Shown in pieces: positions 1-15,659 of a DNA stretch of 64,000 bases. Under the pieces are notes generated by a model. That model worked only from the letters and a program-made list of their open reading frames with translations. It was not told the DNA's origin and did not search any database. Positions within the stretch are counted from its first letter, which is position 1, and the number at the start of each line of letters is the position of its first letter. The stretch is from Trema orientale (Eukaryota; Streptophyta; Magnoliopsida; Rosales; Cannabaceae): positions 1,299,997-1,363,996 of the forward strand of contig JXTC01000048.1 of assembly GCA_002914845.1 (NCBI GenBank). The letters run 5' to 3'. The translations under genes were made by a program, and so were the position numbers.

Positions 1-880
1 AAAGTTGTCTGGTAATGAGGGAGAAATAAAAACTAATATATTTTAAAATTATTATTTGCCCTTGTATTATAATTATAAAATTTGGCGTGTATGGATGGTT
101 TAGCAATTCAAAACCCTCTTCATTCTCTTTAATTTAGGAGAATTATATTTTGGTGGCTCAATTCATACTTTTTCTAAGGGTATTCACTGATTCAAAACGA
201 CTTACTTGGCTAAATTCCATCATATCTAACCAGATGTCTTTTTTTGAAAATGTCATCCAATTCAACCAAAATTATTTTGAATTTGTTAGATCCAAACAAT
301 TTTGACATGGACCAAATTTTGAGCATTTTTTTTTAAAATGTTTTCAACCATTTTTATTTTGAAAAGATTCTAATGGGGTCATTTTGAGTCTCTTTAGGTT
401 ATTTCTCTTTAAATAAAAAAGAGAGTAAATCATTTTGAACATTTTGGACTAAATAAAAGAAATTAAAAAATCTGTAAACTCTAAAAATAAAAATAAAAAT
501 AAAATTTTTATTTGGTGCTAGAAAATATATAGTAGAATATACTTCATATATATATATATAGAGTAAAATGTACTTCATATGTAGAGACATTAATGGACAA
601 ATAGAAGATATATACAGTAGAACATTTTTGGTTCGATTTGGATTGGTTATTTTTAGAGTCAAAAGCAGAATTGATCAAATCCATGCCAGTTTTTTAAAAT
701 AAGCAATCAATCCAACCCAATCCAATTGAGGTCGGTTATCCACAAAAATTGGATTTGATCAGGTGGAATTAATTTTTGAATAATCCTCTTCTCTTTTTGT
801 TTTTTTTTTTTTTCCTACCAAACAATAATTTTTCTCACTTTCTCTCTACTTTCCTATTCCTTTTTTAATATACTATTTTT
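1..880. other. AT-rich intergenic DNA
   Basis: No gene is visible. The stretch holds A and T runs, a short TA microsatellite near 546-560, and a block near 630-770 rich in the motif GGTTCGATTTGGATTGG and its complement, as often seen at the edges of hAT-type MITEs. I could not pair its ends. Confidence 0.5.
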
Positions 881-899
881 TTTTTGAAAGATCCTCAAG

Positions 900-2460
900 G
901 GACTTTCAATAAGATAATGAAGCCAAATCAACTTCTAAAATATCATGCAACAAAGTGGGAACACAATCTACATTTTCTGAACACATATCAATAAATTCTA
1001 ATCCAACTGACACTAGACTGTGGACTGTCATATTTTTCTGACGAGAAATATAACAGCAAATACCACCTCCTATAAATAAGAGTAAATCAACAATGTCTTT
1101 AATAATAACACCATCACAAGAATTAAAATGACAACCATTAACTGCACTAAGCCAGTAGCCACATTAATGGCATCACACTCTGCAATAGAAATTGAGAGAT
1201 CTCTATCATGAGCCAGCGGTAGGCCATTTCTAAGAGCTGAAAGAACACTTTCAAGTCTACCAAAAGAAAACGCCACCACAACACACATGAAGTTTCAAAT
1301 GACAGCCCCAGAACTTGCTAACCCTTTTTCTTAAACAAAAGAAGCATTAGTGTTGAGGTTTAAGAGGCCAGGATCAGGAGGAACCCATATTTTATCTGAC
1401 GACAAAGTATATATACCCGGTGTTGGAGAAGACACCTTTTCGACCTCTTGATAGTTAACAAGGACCCGACTAGCACACTCCAAAACACACAGCATAGTCG
1501 CAACTTGATTCTCGAAAATAAACTTAATATTTCTAGCACCCAGCTATAAACTCTAATAGAGACGCAGCAAAAAATATTCAAACTCGGTTGTCGAAAGAAT
1601 GGTTGCAGCAAAAACATACAACCCGCCACAGGTAAAGCCATGGAACTTTGAAGGCTTCATCCAAATGGAACTAAACAACCATGTTTGAACAACATAAGCA
1701 CATGTCTAAAAAACATGATGAATAGAGGTCTCCTCCTCCTTCTTACACCATGGGCACCATACCGAGAAAGGAATAGATCTTTTGCACAGATTATGCCTAA
1801 CCGGTTGGTAATGCTTCAATATGGAATCCTTTTCAAAGACGGATCTTTATTTTTGAAGGAATTTCAATTACTCTTCCAAAGACAATGCCACAAGTAAGAA
1901 ATCTGCACCCGCACCTGAGTTACTATCACGTAGAGAATGAACTCGAGCCACCTTATAGCTAGACTCGACAGAATAATTACCGGTAGACTAAAAATGCCAG
2001 ATCAATCGATCTTGTCTTCCCCTTGAACTCAAAGGAATACACTTAATGATATCAACGTCGATGGGCCAGAAAACTTGTTCCAAGAAAGCTTCGTTCCATC
2101 TACCATTAAGGATAAAGTCACTCACATGCCACTCATCCAACAAATGAAGAATGGGGTGATAGGTTGAAAAGTGGAAAGACGTATGGGCTCTGCAATAAAC
2201 GAATATATATACTACTATTGCCAACTCTCCATCTAGTGCCTAATTTGATATGTTCTATCCCCCAAACAATACTCCTCCAAACGTTCGAAGCATTATCACC
2301 TGCTTGAATTTCCAAACCCGAAGTTATCTCAAAATACTTTGATTATGAAACCATAGCTATCAAAAGAGTCCGAAGAATGAACGAGACGCCAAGCTTGTTT
2401 AGCAACCATAGCCAGATTAAACTCGCTAAGAGAAGTCTAAAGCCCATATTGTCATAACTC
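900..2460 (-). mobile_element. Decayed LINE (non-LTR retrotransposon), 3' part of ORF2
   Basis: Reading the minus strand from about 2460 down, broken frames match the end of a plant LINE ORF2. First come the words FNLAMVAKQAW and VWRSIVWG, with RWRVGN downstream, which are typical of the region after the reverse transcriptase palm. Next is a long conserved block (about 2224-1990) containing NGRWNEAFLEQVFWP. Then comes a zinc-binding zf-RVT remnant with CPWCKKE near 1750. Last is an RNase H-like tail with SALRNGLPLA (near 1220) and NMTVHSLV (near 1020), closing at a stop near 907. Several frameshifts and stops make it non-functional, and the 5' part (endonuclease, catalytic RT) is missing, as expected for a 5'-truncated copy. 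The family is clear; the exact ends are not. Confidence 0.8.
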
Positions 2461-2833
2461 TTAGGGTAGCACATCCTATTCTAACTGACCTAATGAATCT
2501 TGGTATTGTTATATCAAACTGGTTTACTTACCAATATCTGGTAAATTATTTCGATATACTTATTTACTAATAAGTAGTAAGTTAATTTGATATACTATGA
2601 AATAAACTAATATATTCAAACATTTATTAAAAGAAAGAAAATTGATTATTATAAAAATAAAAATAAGAAACTTGGGATTTTTTTTTTTTAGCAAATAAAA
2701 CTTTAAGTTTCTAGTTATATCAAATAAAATATTAGGTAGCAATAAAAGCCTTAAAATTTTTGATTATATCAAATAAAACTTTGAGAATTTAAAATCCAGT
2801 CAAATTGGGCCCAAACATTATTTGATTAAAATT
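2461..2833. other. AT-rich spacer
   Basis: AT-rich sequence between the LINE remnant and a MITE, with a repeated word resembling ATATCAAATAAAA near 2718-2775. I see no gene. Confidence 0.4.
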
Positions 2834-3365
2834 GGGCTTTTGGCATGATTAGCCTTTATATTATTTATAGTTTAACAAAATAGTCCCTAAGTTATTTTTT
2901 TGGGCAATTAAGTCCTTAAGTTTTAAAAATTTTAACAATTAAGTCCTTTTTGTTTGTTATTGTTAAACTTTTCATGAAATTGAACATATTTTAAGTGAAG
3001 AAATTAGTATTTCACTAACGCTAATTAGTTTAGAAGGGATATAGAATGAAATTTTAAGAGAGATTTTAAATTTTTGAATTTTTTATTTTTTAAATTTTTT
3101 TTATATAATGTTGTTAATTGTACTTAATTTTTAGTTATTTTCTTTCCAATTTCAACTAATGCCATTAAAATGTTGATTTTCACCTTTAAAAACCTTGTAT
3201 GTAACATGAAAATGCTCAATTCCATCCAATATTTTAACAATTGCTTACAAAAAAGACTTAATTCCCAAAATATTTAAAACTTAGAGACTTAGTTGACAAA
3301 AATAATAACTTAGGGATCATTTTGCCAATTACGAATAATACAAGGGCCAGTCATGCCAAAAACCT
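2834..3365. mobile_element. Long-TIR MITE, probably Mutator-like, 532 bp
   Basis: The two ends are inverted copies of each other over about 100 bp: the left arm starts GGGCTTTTGGCATGA and the right arm read backwards starts AGGTTTTTGGCATGA, after which both carry AGTCCCTAAGTT-like and AATTAAGTC-like words. The element is flanked by an exact 9-bp direct repeat, ATTAAAATT, at 2825-2833 and 3366-3374. Long TIRs with a 9-bp target duplication are the hallmark of Mutator-like elements. It has no coding capacity, so it is a non-autonomous derivative. Confidence 0.72.
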
Positions 3366-3374
3366 ATTAAAATT

Positions 3375-5576
3375 TGGTACGAGAACATATAATATAATTA
3401 AGAAACAACTTTATTTTTTAGCTGTTTTATATTTTTGAACTATTTTTTAAAAATTTTGTTCAAATAACAAATGTCATCTTTTTTTGATGTAGAACGACAT
3501 CGTTTTTGTCTCAATTGGGTACTTGGCAATGAGAATAGTTTCGCATAGTGGCACGTAACACTGTATACCAAGTTGGATCATTTGATTTATTTCACAAGTT
3601 GATATGAGTGTATAACTTGAAAGTTTTATTTGATAAAACTAAAAACTCATTTCATTATTTTTTTTAATAAAATTGAAAAGATGTAAGGTTTTTTCCGCTA
3701 AAATTAAAACATTCCGGACTTTTTTTTTCGATGGTAACCTAAAAGAAAAAGGGACAAATTTTAAAATCAAAGTGTAATACACCTAAATCCAATCTAATTT
3801 CTCAATAAAATTTACTACCATTTTTGTTGATGAGCAGTTTTGGGCTTATTTATGTGTTGTTTAAGCTAATGTCTTCTTAAAGTGTTATATATTGTAGCTG
3901 AAGTAAGTCCCCAAATTAATTACTATTTCTAAAGAGATTATAAAGGGAAAAAGCATTGCAAATCTAGACTTCCTAATGGTTCTTGATCCGCATTTGGTTA
4001 TGAAGACGTTGAGCTTTCCCTAGGCTTGGTTGTGTTTACAGTGAGGTCATGTCTACTAATTCCTAAATGGCCGTAAAGAGAATAAAAATAAAGAAAATAG
4101 TTAGTTTCATATCCATTCATGTGTTTATTTGCATATTTGAGACATAAATTTTAGTCAACTTTCCACATAAATAGTGAAATTGGAACGAACGACTAAACTC
4201 TTGATTCATTCCCAGTACTTTTTAGACCCTTTATGTTTATGATTTTTTTTCATTATAGTTTAGTAAATATGTCCTACAACTACAAAATGTGGCCTAAATA
4301 TACACAAAGAAATGGTTAATTGCCTCCCATAAGGCACTAATATGTTCCATTTTTTTTAGTATTCTTTTTCCAAATATTGATAGTTAAAATAATTACAATT
4401 GATAATAATGAAAAATATGAACAAACCTGATTTGACTTAGTTTGACTTTATTATCATATTTAATGTTTGATCAACTCGATATTTTCCTTGGGAAATTAAG
4501 TGAAATACATCTCTTTCATCGTCAGTTTTAGAAAAAATACCCCTCATAATAGTAATTAAATAAATACACTCTTTTTAAGAAAAAAAGTTATAAACAGACT
4601 TGTATACCTTTAAGTAGAAACCACTAGAGTCTAGTAACTTGACCAAAAAAATAGAAAAAAAAAAATAACAACAACAACAACATTTGAGTGGTGAGCGCTA
4701 GACAAGGTGTTGAGTGGCCAAACAAAGTGTCTAACAACTTGACTGAAAAAAAAAATAAATATTTGAGTGTTGAGCCTAGCAAAGGATGTCAAGTGGTGTT
4801 AGACAAAGTGCCTAGCTCCGTATCTAGCTAAATTTTGGATATTTGATTAGATAAGTATTAGAGGCATTTTTATTTTCACAATAAACTTAAAACTTAAAAA
4901 AAGAGTATTAATTAAAAAACTATTGAAAATGTTGTATTTCTTAAAACACACTTTAGAAAAATGTTTTAGAGTTATTAGAGCATAGAAAAGTGGATCGGAG
5001 ACTAGTCATGCGTCAACTTAGTTAGAATGCTCGTAATTTTTTATTTGATGTTCTTTCCCCGGGTTTGGTCTCATTAATTAGGAAAAGAAATCAACTCAGT
5101 TAGAATGCTTATAGTTTTTTATTTGATGTTCTTTCTCCGAGTTGGTCTCGTTAATTAGGAAAAGAAAACAATATTATGCAAAGCTTGAAAGTTAAAAGGA
5201 CAAGACACTAGAACTTTACAAGTAAGATGAGTGTATCCAAAAAAAAAAAAAAACAACTCTTTTGATGAAAACTTTTGATGAAAGCAAAAAGAGTCTCTAA
5301 TATAAGAGAACCTTTCTAACATGGGAGCGCATATTCCTCCACCATGTTGTAGTTTTTACCTTTTTCTGGAGAGGAAAATAAGAAAATTTTGTTTTGTTTT
5401 GTTTTGTTTTTTTTTTTTTGAAGGTAAAAGAGGAAAATAAGAATTGAAAAACAAAACTTCATTTAATAAATTTAATAATTTAAAGCAAAAGCCCTTAAAC
5501 CACGTCATAAACACAGTGGCATGTGGGTTTTCCTTTTTTTCTTTTTTTCGAGTAAAAACAGAAAACTAAAATCCCA
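3375..5576. other. Intergenic region upstream of HSP60
   Basis: No open reading frame of interest. It holds A/T runs, a diverged duplication of a GAGTG(G/T)TGAGC-type unit at about 4684-4800, a 78-bp tandem duplication (listed separately) and a TTTTG microsatellite near 5391-5410. Distal regulatory elements of the HSP60 gene may lie here, but none can be identified by eye. Confidence 0.5.
5013..5167. repeat. 78-bp tandem duplication
   Basis: The unit beginning TCAACTTAGTTAGAATGCT at 5013 recurs at 5091 as TCAACTCAGTTAGAATGCT, and both end in TTAATTAGGAAAAGAAA. The copies differ at a handful of positions, so this is an old two-copy direct duplication about 0.6 kb upstream of the HSP60 start. 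Confidence 0.85.
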
Positions 5577-5603
5577 TTATATTTATAAAACCCTAAACCC
5601 TAG
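5577..5603 (+). promoter_or_regulatory. HSP60 core promoter: TATA box next to a telo-box
   Basis: A TATA-like element (TATATTTATAAAA, about 5578-5590) runs straight into AAAACCCTAAACCCTAG (5587-5603). AAACCCTAA is the plant telo-box, an established element of promoters of housekeeping, translation-related and cell-cycle genes. Its place about 170 bp before the HSP60 start codon, on the edge of the likely transcription start, fits that role. Function is inferred. Confidence 0.6.
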
Positions 5604-5691
5604 ACGGTGCTGCTTCTAGACTCTTCTTCCTCCTCTAGAAAAAACCCCATTTCTCTTCTCTCTCCTCCTCCGCATTCCATTACTCTCTTCT

Positions 5692-5715
5692 GCTCTCTCT
5701 CTCTCTCTCTCTCTC
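5692..5715 (+). repeat. CT microsatellite in the HSP60 5' leader
   Basis: About eleven CT units followed by CGCTCG lie in a pyrimidine-rich leader between the TATA/telo-box region and the start codon at 5770. Such CT tracts are common in plant 5' UTRs and are length-variable. On the opposite strand they produce spurious Arg/Glu-rich frames. Confidence 0.75.
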
Positions 5716-5769
5716 GCTCGCTCTGTTCGACTCCATTAGTCTCTCTATTACTCTCTGTAATTGTCAAAG

Positions 5770-10093
<4,324 letters not shown>

Positions 10094-10275
10094 GGGTCCT
10101 TTCCTTTCCCCATATAAAGAGTTTTAAATTAATTTTCTTGGTAGGTTTGGTTGAGAGGCATCCATGTAATCTTGAGGCTGAGAAATCAACATCTAGGTAG
10201 TTCTTGTAACTCATAGTACTGTGATTGTGAGGAAGATTTGGGATGTATCACTGAACTATTCTTTTGAAAATAAAA
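10094..10275 (+). terminator. HSP60 3' UTR with poly(A) signal
   Basis: After the TAA at 10091-10093 comes a T-rich trailer with AATAAA at about 10269-10274, a canonical plant near-upstream polyadenylation signal roughly 175 bp past the stop. The exact cleavage site is not determined. Confidence 0.5.
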
Positions 10276-11518
10276 CATTTTTTCTTCCCCGTCCGATGAA
10301 TCTTCCGATTTTTGACATGTTTGGTAGATGTTGATGTGTTTTTTTTTTTTTTTTGGGAATAAATGATATTGTTTAAAGGTGAATAAACTCAAGCAGTTAG
10401 AACAAAGGACCCCGAAACAGGTCATAATATAGTCAAATGGATTCTTTTTTTCTTTTTTAAAATACTGGAATCGATACTCTGTCAACTACCAATTTCATAA
10501 TTTCTCATTTTGAATTGATTTCTGTGATACTAACCACCAAATAGAACGAATTGTTTGTAACGGTACGAGGATTACTAAATGGGTACGAAGAATACTAAAT
10601 GTACTTTTTTTTATGTTCTTAGTCTCAGTGCTTGATGTGAATTTATATTTTAATTAAAATAAATCATAAGAGGATCTACATGTCCGTTAGGAAAACTAGA
10701 GAATTTTAGGACCGGAGAATGCGCCTAACAGTAGAGGCATAATTTTTCTCCCATAAAACCATGAGGAGGGGAATCCTCGTAACAGTACTGATAAAGCAAA
10801 ATTGATGCGTTGAGACATGAAGCGTTGCTGAAGTACAAGAGAGTTTCAGCATATCTAAAAGCAAAATTGATGGCTTAGTTAGATGCTGAGAGGCAAGAAC
10901 ATCATCGTTTCTCACTTTTTAAATACGATTCCATGGTGATGATCAAATAGGAAAATTAGAGAAACAATACCTTATCCTCCCAGATTTTTGGAGAACTTCA
11001 AATGACCTTGTAGCTTACATGGCCAAAGCTAATGGGTCCAATTTGATCAATCTGAACTGCCTCCTTGGGAATTAATTTGCCTTGATCATTATTTTCTTCT
11101 GAGTGTAATTTCAGGGGCTTCAAATCTTCATCTAAATCAATTCATATTTCTTTCCTTTCTTCTTTTTTTTTTTACTCGATTCATATTTCATTACATAGGA
11201 AATTAAACGAAATGCAATCTGTAATTTTCATGGCTCACGTGAGATTGTACTTGTTCGTGGTGTATATTATATGGACGAAAGAGAGGGAATTAATTCAATG
11301 GTGATGTGATAATGTTTGTAATTTACAATAGGGAAAAAAGACGAAAGCAAAAGATACTGACTAGACATGTTTCTTTAGACCAAAAATTTTATACAAATCT
11401 AAGTAGCTGAACTAGTGCGGCGTCTTCATCAAATATCTGAACTTTATTTTACAAATTCTCTTGGACCAAATGCTACACCAAATACAATTGTGCCACATAA
11501 AGAAGACGAGCATTGTTT
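10276..11518. other. Intergenic DNA between convergent HSP60 and ING1 genes
   Basis: AT-rich and without a convincing gene. The short frames here lack any family signature. It contains T runs (near 10338 and 11161) and nothing else I can name. Both neighbouring genes point into it, so it should hold both 3' ends and no promoter is required. Confidence 0.5.
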
Positions 11519-11534
11519 TTGCACAATATTTCTT

Positions 11535-11699
11535 TTTTTTTTTTTTTTTTTAAATGGGGCTTAACTAATGACCACCACTTACTACAAATTTAAAGGAAAA
11601 TAACACACACATACTCTACCAAGGTTTGAACCCCTGACCCCCCCAAACTCACACACACATCCTTCAAGCCTTGGACCAACTGAGCTAGCCTCAGTTGGC
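11535..11699 (-). mobile_element. tRNA-derived SINE, copy 1, with 16-bp target duplication
   Basis: On the minus strand it starts with a pol III box A-like word (CTAGCTCAGTTGG), then a box B-like word (GGGTTCAAACC), and ends with GGTCATTAGTTAAGCCCCA followed by an A tract. It is flanked by an exact 16-bp direct repeat, TTGCACAATATTTCTT, at 11519-11534 and 11700-11715, the mark of L1-type target-primed insertion. It lies 124 bp past the ING1 stop in the same orientation, so it may be part of the ING1 3' UTR. Related copies are at 17204 and 37088. Confidence 0.85.
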
Positions 11700-11822
11700 T
11701 TGCACAATATTTCTTAAGAAAGCAAAGATCACGGAAAAAAAACAAATAAAACTTATCATATCGATCTGCTGTGATAAAAGTTATATTTCATCTCATTACT
11801 TTCATGAAACAAGGTAACAGCC

Positions 11823-14254
11823 TTATCTGCCTTTTCGACGGTTTTTCACTGCAGCACAGTCCGAACAATACCATTTTCCTTTTGGTTGTTCTTTCAAACC
11901 AACACAGCCAAAATGGAACCATTCTATCTTGCACTGTCAAGAGGAAAAGGATTTTCGTCAGATCGTGAATCGTGCATATAAGTATAAAAGAGGTTATGTG
12001 GCAATAGGAAAAATTACACACATCTGGGTTATCACATGCAACCATCTCCCCATAGCTAACTTGGTTACAGAAACAGTACGTCGGTTCATTTGGATCCACC
12101 GGCAAATCTAGATCCATACCAGTAGGATTTGACACTGCTGTAGCTGCATCAGTTGCAGCTGATACAGCTGCTGTTGCCTGGCGTGTTCTGCAGAGAAAGA
12201 TTCCCAATCAAGCTCTTTGAATTTAGAATTTATCAGGAATTTAAAAAATTCTAATTTCTCCTAAATCAGGTATTTAGAGTAAGTTTACCACTTCATCAAA
12301 AAAACTTCAGAAAGGATAATAATCTAAAAAGTGCGACTTGGGAAAGATAAAAAACTAATAGTATAAGAAAAGACTTGATACTTCTTACGGCCTCCTCTAC
12401 CACCTTCACCGCCCTTTCCAGATTTTGTGCCACCTTCCACACTTGCAGCAGGTGAACCACTAGCAGGAGCAGCATCTTTTTCTGTCGTAATTCATTTCAT
12501 AAGAAAATTAGCCGTATGTAGAAAAGTATGGAGAGAAAGATATACAAGTAAACACAGATAAACAAGGGAACTTAACATGAATTCTTTTTTGACGGAAAAC
12601 CTTAAACATAAATTGATTTAATGGATTGATGTCAAAAACTTAGCAAGCTTAAAAAATTTTAAAGAAAAATAAGTGCAATACCTCGTCGAATTTCTTCATC
12701 GAGTTTTTTCAAATATTGATCAAGCTGTTGTATGTGTGTATCTACCTGAAGCACAATTGTGTAGATTTAGCATAAGGTGAAGAAAAACATTAAAAATGTA
12801 AATAAACTCCAGAGTTTATTCAATTCCATGTGATGAGAATGTTATTACTATTTAGGAGATTATTTGCATTGAGTTGACAAAGAATATCAATTCAATAACT
12901 GAAAATCGAAAATATCTTCAAGAATTGAGTGATTCATACAGGAAGATATCTGAGGAAACCATCCCCATGATTTTTAAGTAGCAAGTAAAAATACCCATAA
13001 AAAGAGATGCTCCTACTGCTGTTAGCCATAAAAAAGTTCTAACGGACGTTGCGTCCTGGATCTCATCCTAGATGACTGATGCATATGAGCATAACAAAAG
13101 ACCACCGGATTTGAGGATGGAGAAAAACATACCAAATCATAAGCCTGAACAGCCAAGGCTACCTTCTCATCTGCAATCCTGATGCTGTGCTTTTGCTCAT
13201 CAAGTGCCTCATCCGAGAATCTAATAAGTGAAGTATCAGGCGTAATATTTCCGGACCTAACTTCCCGCTTAATATCCTCTATCTCCTGTTCACAACGTTG
13301 TTCATTTTGTCTTTGGATATCTGCTCATAGACATAAGAAGTAATAGTGTGCTTGGGGAAAGCAGAAGAGAACAATCTGAGATATAACATGCACAAAACTT
13401 GCAGCTTTTGATCTTTTGTGTTTAATGCAATTGTGTGAACTTCAAATAACAAACACAAAGAATATAAATCAAAGATTGAAATATTGATTGATACAAACAG
13501 ATTATAGCATCCAATATTTCCAACCTCTATCCAAATTAAAACAGTGTATTACACCAAAACCAAGATCCTAATTTCACGCATGGACGAAGTTAATGATGAA
13601 AATATTTATTCATACATAACACTCTCAAACGATTACAATCAATTCAGATGAATGTCTCTAGCACTGTGTTTTTTACTATTAAATTCCTGTTCTCTATACA
13701 TCAACGAAATCGAACCTAGTTGTCAACTATCATTCAATATTCTCGATCATTCAGATCGATCACTCTTTTCCTCTAAGATTCTGAAATTGAAAGGGAACGA
13801 AAGAACAAACATGGATACAGAAACTCGAATCATTACACAAAAAACAAAAACTTTAAAACTAAATGGTGATGTTCAAAGCATACCTTGCAAGCTTTTATCC
13901 AAATCACGCAACAAAGCGTACTTCTTTTGCAAAATATTAGGCAGTAATTCAAGGTCTGCATAGTAAAGCACATTTCAGAATAAAGTAATAAACAAAAAGA
14001 AGAAAACAAAGGCAACAACCATGAACATGGTCTTACTCAAAAAAAAAAAAAAAAAAAAAAATCAAAACAGGGCATATGTGGTTGTATATTGTGAATGAAA
14101 TTCGCTAATAAATTAAGCCATATCAAGAATTAATAAAAATTCGATTATTTTTGTTGATTGGTATGGAGGAACGATAAAATCAATGGAGTTAGGGTTTGTA
14201 AAATAGAAAAAGGAAGAAGAACTTACTGGGTTGAAACTCGTCGAGGAAAGACAT
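11823..14254 (-). CDS. ING1: ING1-type PHD-finger protein (H3K4me3 reader), 7 exons, 242 aa
   Basis: Inhibitor-of-growth family protein, a nuclear subunit of histone acetyltransferase/deacetylase complexes that reads trimethylated H3K4. Exons in order: 14227-14254, 13884-13955, 13133-13320, 12682-12745, 12382-12481, 12022-12187, 11823-11933, totalling 729 nt with phases closed. The N-terminal ING domain starts MSFLDEFQ and continues [17 protein letters not shown], with a helical, coiled-coil-like stretch to about residue 115. A Gly/Lys/Arg-rich linker with GRGGRKKTR (about 145-153) follows. The C-terminal PHD finger has a full C4HC3 set: C189, C191, C202, C207, H213, C216, C229, C232. Aromatic residues Y188, Y196 and W211 fit the methyl-lysine cage of ING proteins. 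The protein ends in basic KNRRKGR, like the family's polybasic tail. The exon 5 donor is placed after AAGAA rather than at an upstream GTAAGA, because only this keeps the PHD frame. ING1 rather than ING2 is inferred from length and neighbours. Confidence 0.95.
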
Positions 14255-14900
14255 TTAATTTGATTTGAGTTTTAAGGGTTTATTAATTGGAATGGAAGAA
14301 GGGGCTGCCCTCCTTCCCACAAATATTTCAGTCAGTAACAGAAAGAACAACTCCTCCGCCTCACACTTCCCGCCATTGATTCGTTTCAGTCAGTCCTCAC
14401 CATATAATTTATACATACTTTGTACAGAGCTATCGGTTTTTCCATCCACCCACTTAAAAGACTCCTATACCCTTCCCTTCCACGGTTTTTTTTTTTAAAG
14501 GAAAGAAATGAACAAATTATGACATGTTGTCAATTTTTTTGGACCCATTTAATAACGGCTTGTTATTTTGTAGTTTGTAACAGTTTTGATTGAATCCTAT
14601 GTCAAAACCTAATTTAGTTGAGAGAAAAAGAAAAAAAAAATAGACGAATAATTTGCTTCTAATGTCTTTTCTTTTTATATATAAAAAAACCTGAATTTCA
14701 TGAATAGTTCTTTTTTTATTCCCCTTATATTTTGAAATGCGCCAATATACTAGTCTCAATTTATTTTATTTATTTATTTTCTTCTAGAGTTTTAGCACCT
14801 GAAATTTTCGAATGTCCTTTAATTGACAGGAATATATATATCTATATATATTTTCGGTAGCATTTGAAAATTTAATAACTAAATCTTAGATAATTCACAT
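14255..14900. other. ING1 upstream region
   Basis: Upstream of the ING1 start on the minus strand. The first 250 bp are of mixed composition with pyrimidine-rich leader-like sequence; beyond about 14480 it is A/T runs. I see no clear TATA box and no other gene. Confidence 0.4.
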
Positions 14901-14929
14901 TTTTTGGGTAGTCCAGAACTATGGAACTT

Positions 14930-15117
14930 GGTCTCAATAGGTCACGTTCTTTGGAATATGAGAAACTCCAATTATAAACTTAGGTTATGTTCCTCGTGCT
15001 TGTAATGGGGCCCCTCATAGCCTAAAGGAAATGCCTCAACCAATCTTGTCAATTGTAACGACTGATTCATATTGAATAACAAGATCCTTTTCAGTCAGAA
15101 AAAAAAAAAAAAAAACA
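14930..15117 (+). mobile_element. LINE 3'-end fragment with poly(A)
   Basis: Broken frames around 14985-15040 give YVPRAC/CNGAP/HSL-like words resembling the Val-x-Arg-x-x-Asn-x-x-Ala-His-x-Leu motif at the end of plant LINE RNase H domains. They are followed by a 3' trailer and an A18-type tract ending near 15117. It is probably a 5'-truncated LINE copy. The match is short and shifted, so this is tentative. Confidence 0.45.
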
Positions 15118-15545
15118 TATTTTTGAATTTGGAGTAGTAAACTAAAAATGTTTCAAAATCTGGAGTCTATATTTAGAATAGCCCTATAGTAGCCCCACAG
15201 TTTAGAGTCAAAAATGAAAAAAAAATGTTTAAAAAAAAATATTTTAACTTAAACAATTAGAATGACACTTTCTTTTTTCTTTTTTATGAAATAATGACAC
15301 ATTTTGTTGTATAGTATTGTTGAACTTCAAGTTAAAGAACAATATTGACATATATCATCTAGGTATTTGTTGTCACATACATAAATAGAACAAAATATAA
15401 TGTTTTTACTAAAATTTGTGTTGTTCAAATTTGAAAGACCGCATATAAATTGTATTTGTTGTTTTTCAAGTTTCATGTTTTATAAACTACATGTGATTTG
15501 ATTAAATAAATGTGTCTACATCAAAATGAGCTTTCTAAGCATATC

Positions 15546-15642
15546 TCCTGAGCTATAGTGAATGTGAAACATTCGCTAGAACTCATTAAAAATTCATATT
15601 AATGAGTTCTAGCGAATGTTTCACATTCACTATAGCTCAGGG
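15546..15642. repeat. Perfect 43-bp inverted repeat with 9-nt loop
   Basis: The arm CCTGAGCTATAGTGAATGTG... at 15547-15589 is exactly complementary, in reverse, to 15599-15641, with no mismatch in 43 bp and only nine bases between. In RNA the stem could extend by a further wobble and two pairs. It could be a tiny young MITE or a foldback capable of giving small RNAs. No gene overlaps it. Confidence 0.95.
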
Positions 15643-15659
15643 GACTTAATGTTTTGGAG

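Noticed and set aside
5614..5626. Heat-shock element
   Set aside because: TTCTAGACTCTTC has one mismatch to the three-unit consensus and lies downstream of the TATA box, so I mention it only as a possibility and not as a feature.
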